Positions 16,830 to 25,777 are shown, counted from the first letter of the stretch. The stretch is 42,400 bases of DNA from Mucilaginibacter sp. (GCA_025352225.1 JANXTT010000042.1:1-42400), one strand, 5' to 3'. Notes: generated from the letters alone by a model not told the origin. Program-made: numbers and translations.

Positions 16830-17942
16830 TTAATTTATGGTTTTTTTTATTTGCGCTAATTCAGCGTTTAGCTCATCTATCAATTCTTTTTCGGATGGCA
16901 GGTACAGCTTATATTTAGAGGCAAAAATTTGCTTACTTTCCTTTAGTACCGAGTATTTAACTATGGTTTCATTTTTTTCGGTACATAGAATAAGCCCAAT
17001 GGTAGGGTTGTCTGAATCTTGCTTTATTTGGTCTTCGTAATAACGGACATATAAATCCATCTGCCCAATATCCTGGTGCGAGAGTTTTCCAACTTTCAGA
17101 TCAACGAGGATAAAACATTTTAATACGTAGTTGTAAAACACCAAATCGATATAAAAATGCTCGTTATCTGCCGAGACCCTTTTTTGCCTGGCAACGAAAG
17201 AGAAGCCTTTACCAAGTTCTAACAAGAAAAGCTGTAATTTATTTAGCAATTCGGTTTCCAGATCCTTTTCGTACAAAGTAGCGTTTGGCTGTAATTGCAA
17301 AAATTCGAGTATGTAGGGGTCTTTTACAAAATCGTAAATAGTAGGCTGGTCTTGTCGGTTTTCTATTTCAGCTTTTGCAATCAAAGCCTGCTTATTTTGG
17401 GATGAAAGCAATCTTTGAAAATAAAGGGAGTTGATCTGTCTTTCTAATACCCGCGTACTCCAGTTCTGTTCAGCTGCCTCGTTCATGTAGTAGTTTCTGG
17501 CCGCTTCATCTTCTACCCGCATTAGTAAGCGATAATGCGTCCAACTCAATTCCCTACGCAGTGCGTATGGAATTGACGAATCAGATATTTCGTTGCTTGT
17601 ACGCTGATTTTGAGGTAATAGGGTTTCTTCTTCCAATTTCCTACGCAGTGCGTAGGAAATTGATCTATCAGAAAATATTTGGTAAAATTTTCTGAAATTT
17701 TCCAGATTAACAGGCGTAAAACCCTTACCAAAATCAATGGTAAGCTTTTTTGAAAGTTCCTTTAAAACAAATTCCCCGTAAGCGGCCCTTTCACTACCTT
17801 GCTGCTCTTCCTCTACAATTCTCTTCCCAATCTCCCAATATGCTATTACCATTGAAAAATTAACGGCCCTTACAGCATTACCTCTTGCTTGCTCTAAAAT
17901 AGACTTAATATCAGCATATAGCCCGCCTTTACTTATTTCCAT
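16830..17942 (-). CDS. DUF1016 (YhcG-like) PD-(D/E)xK nuclease
   Basis: The protein has 370 residues. The N-terminal DUF1016 helical domain (ILEQARGNAVRAVNFSMVIA, YWEIGKRIVEEEQQG) is followed by LSWTHYRLLMRV and a C-terminal PD-(D/E)xK nuclease with DLVFYN, then FILVDLKVGKL (Asp and D-x-K). The family is often found near type I restriction loci. Its biochemical role is not settled; Holliday-junction or mobile DNA processing has been suggested. The linker before LSWTHY is enlarged by two copies of a 29-base palindrome, which give the repeated peptides SISYALRRKLE and SIPYALRREL. The start ATG lies 3 bases after the stop of a small HsdR remnant. Confidence 0.85.
   Translation of the reverse strand: MEISKGGLYADIKSILEQARGNAVRAVNFSMVIAYWEIGKRIVEEEQQGSERAAYGEFVLKELSKKLTIDFGKGFTPVNLENFRKFYQIFSDRSISYALRRKLEEETLLPQNQRTSNEISDSSIPYALRRELSWTHYRLLMRVEDEAARNYYMNEAAEQNWSTRVLERQINSLYFQRLLSSQNKQALIAKAEIENRQDQPTIYDFVKDPYILEFLQLQPNATLYEKDLETELLNKLQLFLLELGKGFSFVARQKRVSADNEHFYIDLVFYNYVLKCFILVDLKVGKLSHQDIGQMDLYVRYYEDQIKQDSDNPTIGLILCTEKNETIVKYSVLKESKQIFASKYKLYLPSEKELIDELNAELAQIKKTIN
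17547..17575. repeat. in-gene palindrome, copy 1
   Basis: caattccctacgca-g-tgcgtatggaattg: 14-base arms with one mismatch, inside the DUF1016 gene. Together with copy 2 it is part of a roughly 45-base unit repeated once, in frame. Confidence 0.8.
17634..17662. repeat. in-gene palindrome, copy 2
   Basis: caatttcctacgca-g-tgcgtaggaaattg: perfect 14-base arms around one base, inside the DUF1016 gene. The following bases (ga, then atcaga and tattt) also match those after copy 1. Confidence 0.8.
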
Positions 17943-17945
17943 ATT

Positions 17946-18125
17946 TTATGCTCTTTGATATAACTCTTGTTCCAATTCTTTTAAAGCTTCCTGGTATATT
18001 TTGCCATCCGTAAATGAAACTTCCTCTAACAGCTGAGTATGTTTATTCCATCCTGATGTTTCCAGGGCAGGCGTTATATACTTAGTACAAATATCACGTT
18101 CTGAAAGGCTCTTTTTATCAGACAT
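17946..18125 (-). pseudogene. remnant of a second HsdR (EcoEI-like N-terminus)
   Basis: A 59-codon frame starts at ATG 18125: MSDKKSLSERDICTKYITPA, then LETSGWNK and LLEEVSFTDGKI. This is the N-terminal segment of EcoEI-type HsdR proteins (S-E-x-D-x-x-x-K-x-I-x-P-A, then F-T-D-G-x-I). It is followed by YQEALKELEQELYQRA and a stop 3 bases before the DUF1016 start. A full HsdR has about 800-1000 residues, so this looks like an internally deleted leftover of another type I system of a different subclass from the intact HsdR. It could be a small expressed peptide in an operon with DUF1016, which I think less likely. Confidence 0.55.
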
Positions 18126-18482
18126 AGGTTAAGCGAAACTATTAGAAATAACTAAACTAAACAAGTTAATTAAATCCTTTGATATGACTTAACCATTTTA
18201 AAAAGTATTCTTACTGGAATTTGGGGTAGCCGAAGCAGGTATGTTATGAGCGATAGCGAATTTCATTCCTGCTTGTGTGGCGGCGAGGCTGGCGGCGGAA
18301 TGATCCATTGATAAGCTATCGAGCGTTTCTAAAAAATCTTTACTCATTTTGTGGCCATTAATAAAAAAACAATATACTAAAAAGCAGCTTACAAGCTGGT
18401 TGGTATCGTCGACATGGGCGAAATCGGAAAATTGGTAATATTCAAAAGAGTCGTTAATACTCTTTATCTTGGCTAATTGATT
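18126..18482. other. intergenic before the STAND NTPase gene
   Basis: The 357 bases separate two divergent modules (DUF1016 minus, STAND plus). They hold intercargo repeat copy C (18233-18302). A minus-strand frame of 49 codons (18198-18347) crosses the repeat but was not accepted as a gene. Confidence 0.4.
18233..18302. repeat. intercargo palindromic repeat, copy C
   Basis: The left end aagcagg pairs with cctgctt, around a centre agcgatagcgaatttc identical to copy D. The tail gtgtggcggcgaggctggcg and gcggaatg also matches copy D closely. It lies between the DUF1016 module and the STAND gene. Confidence 0.65.
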
Positions 18483-21400
18483 ATGGATTTGATTAGTTAC
18501 GAAACCCCGGAAATTGTTGATGATGGAATTTTAAAGCCATATTCATTTGAAATGGCTTCGTTTCTTTATAATCAGCTATCAAATGACCGGCGATTTGAAG
18601 AATTAATATACTCACTTTATAAAAGCGAAATTCAAAATAATCAATTCGGGGGCTTTACCGGGATCAGTTTAATGAACGGTGTTCGAGATAAAGGAAGTGA
18701 TTGCTGCCTAACCATCAATGGAAAGAATCACGGCCTAATTCAGTGCAAAAAATATTTAAACAACTATGGAAAGGAAGAATTTGGATTAGAAATCACCAAG
18801 TTCGTTTTATATTATCTGTTAGAAAATATCCTGATAGCCGACTTAAACAATTTCACCTATTTCATCGCGGTATCAAAAGGCTTTGTCTCCACTTGCGATA
18901 ATTTTATAAAAGCTATTAATCAAGCTATTTTAACCGAAACCAACCTCGATTTATGGATTTCGACAAATCTAAAAAGCCCAACATTAAAGATTTTAGAATT
19001 AGGAAATAGGAATATTAGGACAGAGGTGCTTAATGTACTGACAAAAATAAAGGTTGAAAAAATAATTCCGCAAGACCTTGATATTCTTTTGCTAAAAGAA
19101 TACAATTCAACGTTATCACAATTGTTTTTTGCAATAAGAACGATTACTGACAATACGGTATTAGAAAAAGGGTTAAAAAGAATAGAAGAACTTCATAATA
19201 AGCAACTTTCAACCAGTCAATTAAAACAGGAACTAAAAACAGGTTCTTTTACGATCAGTGCGCAAAACAATACTATAGAAGGAATCCCTGATTCACACAT
19301 TGAAAGAAGTGAAACTACATTGCTGTTTGATTGGTTGACGCAACCCTGCGAGATAGATGGCCAGCCTCATAATATTTGCCTTTTAGTTGGTGGTGCAGGT
19401 TATGGAAAAACTGTAATTATAAAGGATTTATATGAAAAGCTTAACGCTCAAAATATACCATCTTTAGCATTAAAGGCAGATAAATTATATGTTAGCAGTT
19501 TCAGGGAGTTGCAGGAAAAAATAAACCTCTCTGTCCCCCTTAACGAGTTTATAGACCAATGTAAGCAACAATTTGAAATGCTGGTAATCATCATTGATCA
19601 GATTGATGCTTTATCACAATCATTATCGTCCAACAGAAGTTTCCTGGATACCTATATTAGTTTGATTGAGGGCTATAAACATGATCCGATAGTACGCATT
19701 ATAATTTCTGTCCGTTACTTCGATCTGTTGTATGACCCGGCGCTACGGATATATAAAAACCTTAAAACCATTGAGGTTAAAATACTTTCTATAGAAAATG
19801 TAAATACGCAACTACGGAAAATAGGCATAGCTGACAAAGGCATTACAGACCAGCTATTGGAACTTTTAAGAATCCCTAATAACCTGGATGTGTTTTCCAG
19901 AATTTATAATACATCCGGCAATTTCGCCGGTATCAATTCATTGCAGGGATTATACGCGGAATTATGGAAAATAAAAATATTGCAGATCAAAGAAATCCAT
20001 AATCTGAGCAATGAATTGCTTAAAGAGACTTTATTTTTACTGGCAGGTGAAATGTATAAAAACCAACAGATTTCGGTAAGCGAAACTGGATTTGAAGATT
20101 ATACTAATGAGTTAAAATATTTACTAAGCGAACAAATTGTATTATCGCAGGGTAAGGACCTGCAGTTCTTTCACCAGTCTTTCTATGATTACGTATTTTC
20201 CCGGCGCTTTGTAGAAACCCGATCTTCTATTTTCAAATATCTTAAACAGGAAAACCAATCTATTTTAGTAAGGGCTGCTTTAAAAATGATCTTGAATTAT
20301 TTGAGAGAAGTGGATGCGCAAAGCTATTTCAAACAGATTAAGGCACTTCTCGGCAATAAAACAATCAGGTTTCATATCCATCATTTAATTCTTTCTACCA
20401 TTGCCGCAGTCGAGGCCCCAAGTAGCGATGAAAAAATTTTAGTTAACGCTATTGTAAAAGGAAATCAAACGTTTTTTATCACCTTTTGCGAACATAGTTC
20501 CAATGGATGGATAAGCTACTTTATGAGCAGCGGTTTAATAGATGAAATGTTATTTTCAAAAAAGAAATCCTACTTCGTTAGCCAATTCCAGAAGATTTGG
20601 AAAAGCATTTTACATTTTGGCGTTAAACCGACCCCTATTTCCCCAGGCAATACCTTAGAAAATTTAGGTATTATCATGCTACAAAGAAACATTTCGAGAG
20701 AGCCAGAAATCGTATTGCCCTACTTAAAAAAGCTTACGAGCAAAGAAGTTGTTATCAATATTCTCTATTATTTAGATGATTGGAACCGGCCAGAAGCAAT
20801 AGCCCTACTGGAAAGCTTCGGTCAGCTACCATTTGCTGATTGGAGATATTCAAAGATTTTAGAGGACCTGGTTGCAATTAATCCGACTTATGTATTTGAA
20901 AAGATAAAGGATTTCCTGATAGACAGCGATTCACATAATCAAAACGATCAGCATCGGAAAGAAAATTTGCTGGATAAATTGTTTGAATTTCTGCCGGAGC
21001 CAACATTCAACTTTATTTTCCAATATTTTATTGACCGGATAGAAAGTTCGAAAATCGACTATGAAAGTAAACCCCTCATAAAAGATTACATTATCTATGA
21101 CATCAATTTTGATAGGGAACATTTGCATGGCAACTCATTCCTTTTTCAACAACTCCTGAATTACCTTAAAGAAGCAGCAAATGCCAATAATCCCTTTTAT
21201 CAATCTTTCCTAGCTGTAAACCTCTCATCACCTTATTTGGCGGTTCATAGGGCTATTCTTTATTCCTATTCAGGTAATGAAAAAAACCAATGCGAAAACA
21301 TCTTAAAAACATTCAATTACTTAAACAGCATTAATGCCTTAAATTCCTATGATATTTTATCGGATAGTTTGCGGCTACTGCTTAAAGTAACATTTCCATA

Positions 21401-23084
21401 TTTAAAAAAGGGTCAGGCTAAACAAATATTGGACAGCGTAGCCGCTATTCCCTTTAGTGATTATTACATACATACCTATGAGGGCAAAAAATACCGGGTT
21501 ACTTTTTTTGGCTTAAATAGATACCGGTATATGTTATGTATCCCATTGACAATAATCGAGGCAACACCACAATTGAAAAAGGAGTTTTACGAATTAAAAA
21601 GGCGATATTATGATAAAGGTATTTTACAATCCAGGGAAAGCCATGGTGGCATGGTTAAAGCCCCCCTGTCAGAAAACGCGTATAGTAAAATGAGCCTTAA
21701 CGACTGGCAACATTCTTTTAACAAATTCAATGAAGAAAGAGGCATGAACACCTGGGGGGACGATTTTTTAAAGGGCGGTTTATCGGAACATGCTCTGGCC
21801 TTTAAAAACAGCGTTAAAAAGAACCCGGAAAGATTTATACCGTTAATAGATTGTTTATTTAAAGACTTTTCAATCTCAATTGAATATCATATCAATGGAA
21901 TAGAAGCACTTACCGAAGTTAATTATGACACCGCTAAGATCCTTGAATTTCTAAAGGTTTTAATTAAACAAGAATTAAAACCCCATAGTTTGGCGGCAGG
22001 CATTCGTATTGCAAATTATTTAATCAGGAATGATATTTATGATAGGGAAGTTTTTAATTATTTGGTGTTTAAAGCGCTAAATGACATTGATCCTGAAATA
22101 GATGAGAATAATCCCGCACCAAATGGCGAACATCTTTTATCTAAGGGCTTGTATTCAGTCAGGGGTGCCGCGGCTCATGCTTTAACATTTGTTCAAAGTA
22201 AAGAATATGAACAGGAAGTATTTCAAACCTTAACTCAAATTGCTAATCAGGACACATTAGCCGTTGTTGCAGCAATGCTGCACCGGTTCGCTTATTTAAT
22301 GAATTTGAACAGGGACAGAGCCTTTGAATTGTTTATTTCAATAATCAACCGCAAAGACTATACGTTTTTAATAGAAACTACCTGGTCATTATCTTATTTT
22401 GTCAATTATGATTTCCAACGATTCTTACCTTATTTTAATCGTATTCTACAAAGTGAGTTGACTGATATTGAAGCTGAAAGTTTTGGAAATATCCTCTTTG
22501 GCGCTTATTACCATGATTATGAAAATGCTAAAGAGTTGCTAGATAAATTGTTAATTAAATGCCCCAAAATCAGATCTAAGATGATCAGAAACGCCGTGCA
22601 ATATACTCACCTGCATGATTCGTCTTTGATAAAATCATTGGCTCTATTAGAAAAGTATGTTTTAAGTGAAGATAAAGAGATACACGGTGCTTTCCATATT
22701 GCCTTTCTTCACATGGATCATATTGAATTTAAAGAGATATTACCTTTCCTAAAGAAATACACCCATACTCAAGCAATTAGTGGAAGTGAATATTTTCTGG
22801 AATACCTGCTATCACATTGCCATACCTATCCTGATGAATGTATAACCCTGTTTGAGATTGTTGTAAATAATAGTAAGAGCCTTGAACACACGGATATATA
22901 TCATCATGAATATGAAGAACATGCCGTAAATCTGATAATTGGCATTTATAATTCGTTGCGCCCGCAACAAAACCCTAAGCATAAAAAACACCAACAAAAA
23001 CTTTTGACATTATTTGATGCTACTCTACGGGATGTGAAATTCAAATCGAATACTGATAAATTACTTGATAAGATTATATACTGA
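18483..23084 (+). CDS. nuclease-STAND NTPase, Avs-like defence protein
   Basis: A 1533-residue protein in three parts. Residues 25-130 look like a PD-(D/E)xK nuclease: NGVRDKGSDCCLTI, then GLIQCKKY gives D-x(13)-Q-x-K. Residues 275-600 form a P-loop NTPase with Walker A GGAGYGKT near 303 and Walker B MLVIIIDQIDAL near 370, ending in a segment (DLQFFHQSFYDYVFSRR) typical of STAND/NACHT proteins. The remainder, to 1533, is helical and repeat-like (HEAT/TPR type), as in sensor regions. Effector-STAND-repeat order and size match antiviral STAND (Avs) proteins, which recognise a phage protein, oligomerise and degrade DNA. Which Avs family, if any, is unknown. I chose ATG 18483; an in-frame TTG lies two codons earlier. 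It is a single-gene module. Confidence 0.78.
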   Translation: MDLISYETPEIVDDGILKPYSFEMASFLYNQLSNDRRFEELIYSLYKSEIQNNQFGGFTGISLMNGVRDKGSDCCLTINGKNHGLIQCKKYLNNYGKEEFGLEITKFVLYYLLENILIADLNNFTYFIAVSKGFVSTCDNFIKAINQAILTETNLDLWISTNLKSPTLKILELGNRNIRTEVLNVLTKIKVEKIIPQDLDILLLKEYNSTLSQLFFAIRTITDNTVLEKGLKRIEELHNKQLSTSQLKQELKTGSFTISAQNNTIEGIPDSHIERSETTLLFDWLTQPCEIDGQPHNICLLVGGAGYGKTVIIKDLYEKLNAQNIPSLALKADKLYVSSFRELQEKINLSVPLNEFIDQCKQQFEMLVIIIDQIDALSQSLSSNRSFLDTYISLIEGYKHDPIVRIIISVRYFDLLYDPALRIYKNLKTIEVKILSIENVNTQLRKIGIADKGITDQLLELLRIPNNLDVFSRIYNTSGNFAGINSLQGLYAELWKIKILQIKEIHNLSNELLKETLFLLAGEMYKNQQISVSETGFEDYTNELKYLLSEQIVLSQGKDLQFFHQSFYDYVFSRRFVETRSSIFKYLKQENQSILVRAALKMILNYLREVDAQSYFKQIKALLGNKTIRFHIHHLILSTIAAVEAPSSDEKILVNAIVKGNQTFFITFCEHSSNGWISYFMSSGLIDEMLFSKKKSYFVSQFQKIWKSILHFGVKPTPISPGNTLENLGIIMLQRNISREPEIVLPYLKKLTSKEVVINILYYLDDWNRPEAIALLESFGQLPFADWRYSKILEDLVAINPTYVFEKIKDFLIDSDSHNQNDQHRKENLLDKLFEFLPEPTFNFIFQYFIDRIESSKIDYESKPLIKDYIIYDINFDREHLHGNSFLFQQLLNYLKEAANANNPFYQSFLAVNLSSPYLAVHRAILYSYSGNEKNQCENILKTFNYLNSINALNSYDILSDSLRLLLKVTFPYLKKGQAKQILDSVAAIPFSDYYIHTYEGKKYRVTFFGLNRYRYMLCIPLTIIEATPQLKKEFYELKRRYYDKGILQSRESHGGMVKAPLSENAYSKMSLNDWQHSFNKFNEERGMNTWGDDFLKGGLSEHALAFKNSVKKNPERFIPLIDCLFKDFSISIEYHINGIEALTEVNYDTAKILEFLKVLIKQELKPHSLAAGIRIANYLIRNDIYDREVFNYLVFKALNDIDPEIDENNPAPNGEHLLSKGLYSVRGAAAHALTFVQSKEYEQEVFQTLTQIANQDTLAVVAAMLHRFAYLMNLNRDRAFELFISIINRKDYTFLIETTWSLSYFVNYDFQRFLPYFNRILQSELTDIEAESFGNILFGAYYHDYENAKELLDKLLIKCPKIRSKMIRNAVQYTHLHDSSLIKSLALLEKYVLSEDKEIHGAFHIAFLHMDHIEFKEILPFLKKYTHTQAISGSEYFLEYLLSHCHTYPDECITLFEIVVNNSKSLEHTDIYHHEYEEHAVNLIIGIYNSLRPQQNPKHKKHQQKLLTLFDATLRDVKFKSNTDKLLDKIIY

Positions 23085-23211
23085 TAACCATATGATCCTA
23101 ATAAACAACAGGTTAGGTGAATTTGAAAATGTGATCTGCAATATTACTACCTTTTTTACTTGCATTTAGTGGCTGTTGCGCAACTAAAAAATTCAGTACT
23201 GGATTTTAAAT

Positions 23212-23238
23212 GCACTAAACCTTTTAAGGGTTTAGTGC
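23212..23238. terminator. hairpin between convergent genes
   Basis: Perfect 10-bp stem gcactaaacc / ggtttagtgc with a 7-nt loop, 128 bases after the STAND stop codon. There is no long T-run. It may act in both directions. Confidence 0.45.
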
Positions 23239-23410
23239 CTCCAATCATTTTGAAATATAAATTTCTGTTTAAATTATCAACAACCATACGTTTGATTTTA
23301 AACAAATATATAAGGTCACTAAGTCAACATGTGTCGCTATAGATTATTTAAAAATACTATTTAAAACCTTTATGATGATACTATTTATGTCTTCTTAAAT
23401 GGGTGGCCCT

Positions 23411-23482
23411 AAGGCCGGTATGTTATGAGCGATAGCGAATTTCATTCCGGCTTGTGCGGCAGCGTGGCTGGCGGCGGAATGG
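23411..23482. repeat. intercargo palindromic repeat, copy D
   Basis: The left end aggccgg pairs with ccggctt where copy C has aagcagg/cctgctt, so both strands of the stem changed together. The centre agcgatagcgaatttcatt is identical to copy C. It lies between the STAND module and the mobilization block. Confidence 0.65.
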
Positions 23483-23554
23483 AACCCGCCGCGATAGCGT
23501 GCGTGGTGTAATGCAGTCGCTTGCCGCAGCTGCATGGATTTGGCTTTTAAAAAA

Positions 23555-24190
23555 TTAATGGTGTTTCAACTTAATCAACTTTTCTTTTGCTGCTTTTGCT
23601 TCCCGTTCCTTTTGGTTAGCAATATCTACGGCATCCGATCTTTCTTTAGCCTCATTTTCCAATCGTATCGTTTCATTTTCGGCTGTATCAGGATTGTTAA
23701 AATAGTGTTGCTCTGCCCAATTCGCCTGTATAGGATAAGTCTGCCGTAACATACGAAACTTTATATCATTTGCCTCTAAGCGGTTATTCTCTACCCATAA
23801 ATGGGCATTTAAACCTGTACTAATAGCGGTTACGATCAATAAAATAACTCCTGCTATAACCCATCCTTTTGATTTAGGGTCAAAATAATGACTGTGTTTT
23901 ACAGGAATAATTTTAGGGATGCTTTCTACTATGGTTTTAACTTCATTAAGCTGGGCTTGAATTTTTGTCGCAGGATATTCCAAATTGTGTTGATTGACTG
24001 CTATTTTCAATTCTTCAACGGGTTTATTATAATCAGCCAAATGCTCTACCAACCATTTTTTTAAATCCTCAAAATTTGGTGTATAATCCGGCAGTTTGAT
24101 TTCCCATTTTTCCAATGCGTTTACTTTTATAACCAATTGATCTATAATTTCTTCATTGGTGCTTTTTTCTGTTGCTGCTGAGTTTTCCAT
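23555..24190 (-). CDS. mobilization-associated coiled-coil membrane protein, island 1
   Basis: The protein has 211 residues: an N-terminal acidic helical region, one transmembrane helix (GWVIAGVILLIVTAISTGLN, about residues 128-147) and a C-terminal Lys/Glu-rich coiled coil (EAKERSDAVDIANQKEREAK). The short motif KHSHYFDPKSKGW before the helix matches KNSHHFGAWSKSL in the island 2 homologue (37333-37935). In both islands it is the last gene of the mob operon, directly downstream of the relaxase, so a role in mobilization (for example membrane tethering of the relaxosome) is plausible. I do not know the family. Confidence 0.7.
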   Translation of the reverse strand: MENSAATEKSTNEEIIDQLVIKVNALEKWEIKLPDYTPNFEDLKKWLVEHLADYNKPVEELKIAVNQHNLEYPATKIQAQLNEVKTIVESIPKIIPVKHSHYFDPKSKGWVIAGVILLIVTAISTGLNAHLWVENNRLEANDIKFRMLRQTYPIQANWAEQHYFNNPDTAENETIRLENEAKERSDAVDIANQKEREAKAAKEKLIKLKHH

Positions 24191-24223
24191 TTTCTTTCTC
24201 CTTTTAATAGTTTAAAAATTAGT

Positions 24224-25198
24224 CTATCTGTGCTGGCTCTGCTCGTGCTCCTGCTTTTTTTTCTTCTTTTTGTCTTCCGGTATATCCGGCATATCTTCTT
24301 CCGATCTTGCTATAAATAGCTTTTCTAACGGGTTTAATTTTTCAATGGCCAGCTTTAAATAATTAGTTTGCGGTTCTCTTTTCAGGTAATGCGTTTGTGC
24401 CTGTTGTCTCTCATAACCCTTTTGCTGTACCTTTTCCTGCTTTTGTTCTTTAACTTGTTGCTGTGCCTGTACCCGCTGATCTATCGTCTTGCTCAACTTG
24501 CCATAGCTTAAACCCCGGTCAATCTCCGATCCTTTAAATTTGTAATCGCCTTTGCTGAAACTGATGCCCTGCACCTCCTTTGTGCCGCTTTTGTATTTAT
24601 ACATCATTCCGATGTCCTGTTTAGTCAGTTCCTGTTTCAGTTCATCCATGCTGTTTACCTTTTGGCTGGCTGCTTTGATGGTATCGTACAGTTCATATTT
24701 CAGCTTGTCTATTCCTCTTAATTGCTGACGGTTAACCATTTCCTTACCTTGCCCGATATGCAGGCCATGCTTTAAGGTTAGCTCTTTGCATATCTTGATG
24801 CTTTTTTGCCACTGAAAACTGTCCGGTATGGTCTTGCCCTCGTTATTCACCCGGTTATAAACGAGATGTACATGGGGGTGATCCCGGTCTTTGTGGCGAA
24901 CTATCAAAACTTGCGTATCCTCTATCTTCATCTTTTGCAGGTATTCTTTGGCAATACTGACCATAACTTCATCATTTAATTTGTCCTTGTCGTTCGGGCT
25001 CCAGCTTAAAGCGATATGACCGACCGCTTGCCCTAATCCTGGGTTGAGCTTCCTTTGCATATTAAAGTCCTGTATGGTGTGCGCAATTTTGTCAATGCGC
25101 ACGCCATCCGCATCCAGTATGACCGCTTCCTTTTTAAGGACATTATACTGAATACAGCCGCCAAAGCTTTTTCCGGGTTTAGCTATCTTGCCGATCAT
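24224..25198 (-). CDS. relaxase (MobA/VirD2-like) of island 1
   Basis: The relaxase nicks one strand at oriT and stays attached to the 5' end during transfer. The 324 residues belong to the relaxase/mobilization nuclease family found on Bacteroides mobilizable elements. The N-terminal FGGCIQYN carries the likely nucleophile Tyr near residue 18, followed by VGHIALSWSPND and the metal-binding HKDRDHPHVHLVYNRVNN near residue 102. The C-terminal third is Gln/Lys-rich and diverges from the island 2 relaxase, while the catalytic half is closely similar. Its start overlaps the end of mobC by 20 bases. There is no type IV coupling protein in the island, so transfer must use a helper. Confidence 0.9.
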   Translation of the reverse strand: MIGKIAKPGKSFGGCIQYNVLKKEAVILDADGVRIDKIAHTIQDFNMQRKLNPGLGQAVGHIALSWSPNDKDKLNDEVMVSIAKEYLQKMKIEDTQVLIVRHKDRDHPHVHLVYNRVNNEGKTIPDSFQWQKSIKICKELTLKHGLHIGQGKEMVNRQQLRGIDKLKYELYDTIKAASQKVNSMDELKQELTKQDIGMMYKYKSGTKEVQGISFSKGDYKFKGSEIDRGLSYGKLSKTIDQRVQAQQQVKEQKQEKVQQKGYERQQAQTHYLKREPQTNYLKLAIEKLNPLEKLFIARSEEDMPDIPEDKKKKKKQEHEQSQHR

Positions 25199-25589
25199 TG
25201 CTGTTGAAATATTTTAAAGCTTCATCGATTTCCGTTAACAGTTCATTACATTTTCGGGCGATGCTTAAAATGCCATCCTTATGCGCCAGTTTTGTCATCT
25301 GGTTCAGGTTATTAGCCATCCCGGCCAACATCCGCATGATGCGCAAGTCTTCCGGCTTCAGCCGGGGAATGACCTTTGCGGTTTTAGCTGCTGCCCGGAA
25401 CCAGACGCTGGCGATCATGCCTGCTTCTTTGGCTTTGTTTTCGATGAGAAAACGCTCGGTTGCCGTCAGCCTTACCCGCATATCTTTCTCGCGTTTAATC
25501 CGCTTTTTCGGCGCGCCACCTTTATGTTTGGGGCGATCTATTATTGGCTTTGCCGTTTCCTTTAGTGCTGTTTTGGTTGTTGTTTCCAT
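25179..25589 (-). CDS. mobC: MobC-like relaxosome accessory protein, island 1
   Basis: MobC proteins bind oriT as ribbon-helix-helix factors and help the relaxase. The 136 residues show a basic N-terminus (KHKGGAPKKRIKREKD), the RHH-like strand and helices (MRVRLTATERFLIENKAKEA) and the family box AKTAKVIPRL followed by RMLAGMANNLNQMTKLAHKD (residues 72-118). The island 2 homologue (38947-39324) has the same layout. It overlaps the relaxase gene and lies directly beside the candidate oriT, the usual arrangement. Confidence 0.88.
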   Translation of the reverse strand: METTTKTALKETAKPIIDRPKHKGGAPKKRIKREKDMRVRLTATERFLIENKAKEAGMIASVWFRAAAKTAKVIPRLKPEDLRIMRMLAGMANNLNQMTKLAHKDGILSIARKCNELLTEIDEALKYFNSNDRQDS

Positions 25590-25650
25590 CGTACTTTCAC
25601 CTGGTTTTAATGAAATTCAAAACCTTAATTCTGTCTTAATTCCTTTTGCA

Positions 25651-25730
25651 ACCAACGGGCGCAAAAGGCAAGTTTGCCCCTATGCCGAAGGCATCGGGGG
25701 AGTTTTTGTGGAACAAAAACACAAACTTGC
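25651..25730. other. candidate oriT of island 1 (cloverleaf-like)
   Basis: The conserved leader accaacggg (25651-25659) is followed by an outer stem gcaagtttg (25668-25676) / caaacttgc (25722-25730). The stem encloses two hairpins: atgcc-gaa-ggcat flanked by cccc/gggg, and gtttttgt-gga-acaaaaac. The same leader and three-stem fold occur at 39358-39434 in island 2, with the outer stem and first hairpin changed on both strands. The place (directly upstream of mobC and the relaxase) favours an origin of transfer. A structured leader RNA is the alternative. The nick site is not determined. Confidence 0.6.
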
Positions 25731-25757
25731 TTCTTATTAGCGGACGAGTTAGTACAT

Positions 25758-25777
25758 CTCCCGCTTGCGGGAGATCG
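25758..25777. repeat. perfect hairpin next to the candidate oriT
   Basis: atctcccgc-tt-gcgggagat, a 9-bp perfect stem. It may belong to oriT or be a terminator between the small regulator gene and mobC. There is no T-run on either side. Confidence 0.5.

Larger units (their letters stand above)
23085..23554. other. intergenic between the STAND gene and the mobilization block
   Basis: 470 bases between convergent genes. They contain a terminator hairpin (23212-23238) and intercargo repeat copy D (23411-23482). No coding frame was accepted. Confidence 0.45.

Noticed and set aside
18198..18347. 49-codon minus-strand frame across intercargo repeat C
   Set aside because: The same frame is open across copy D, but in copy A it contains a stop, and in copy B the frame is broken. 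The conservation is explained by the palindromic repeat itself, so I do not call a gene.
25198..25740. 180-codon plus-strand frame
   Set aside because: It is antisense to mobC and continues across the oriT candidate; composition and position mark it as a shadow of the minus-strand gene.
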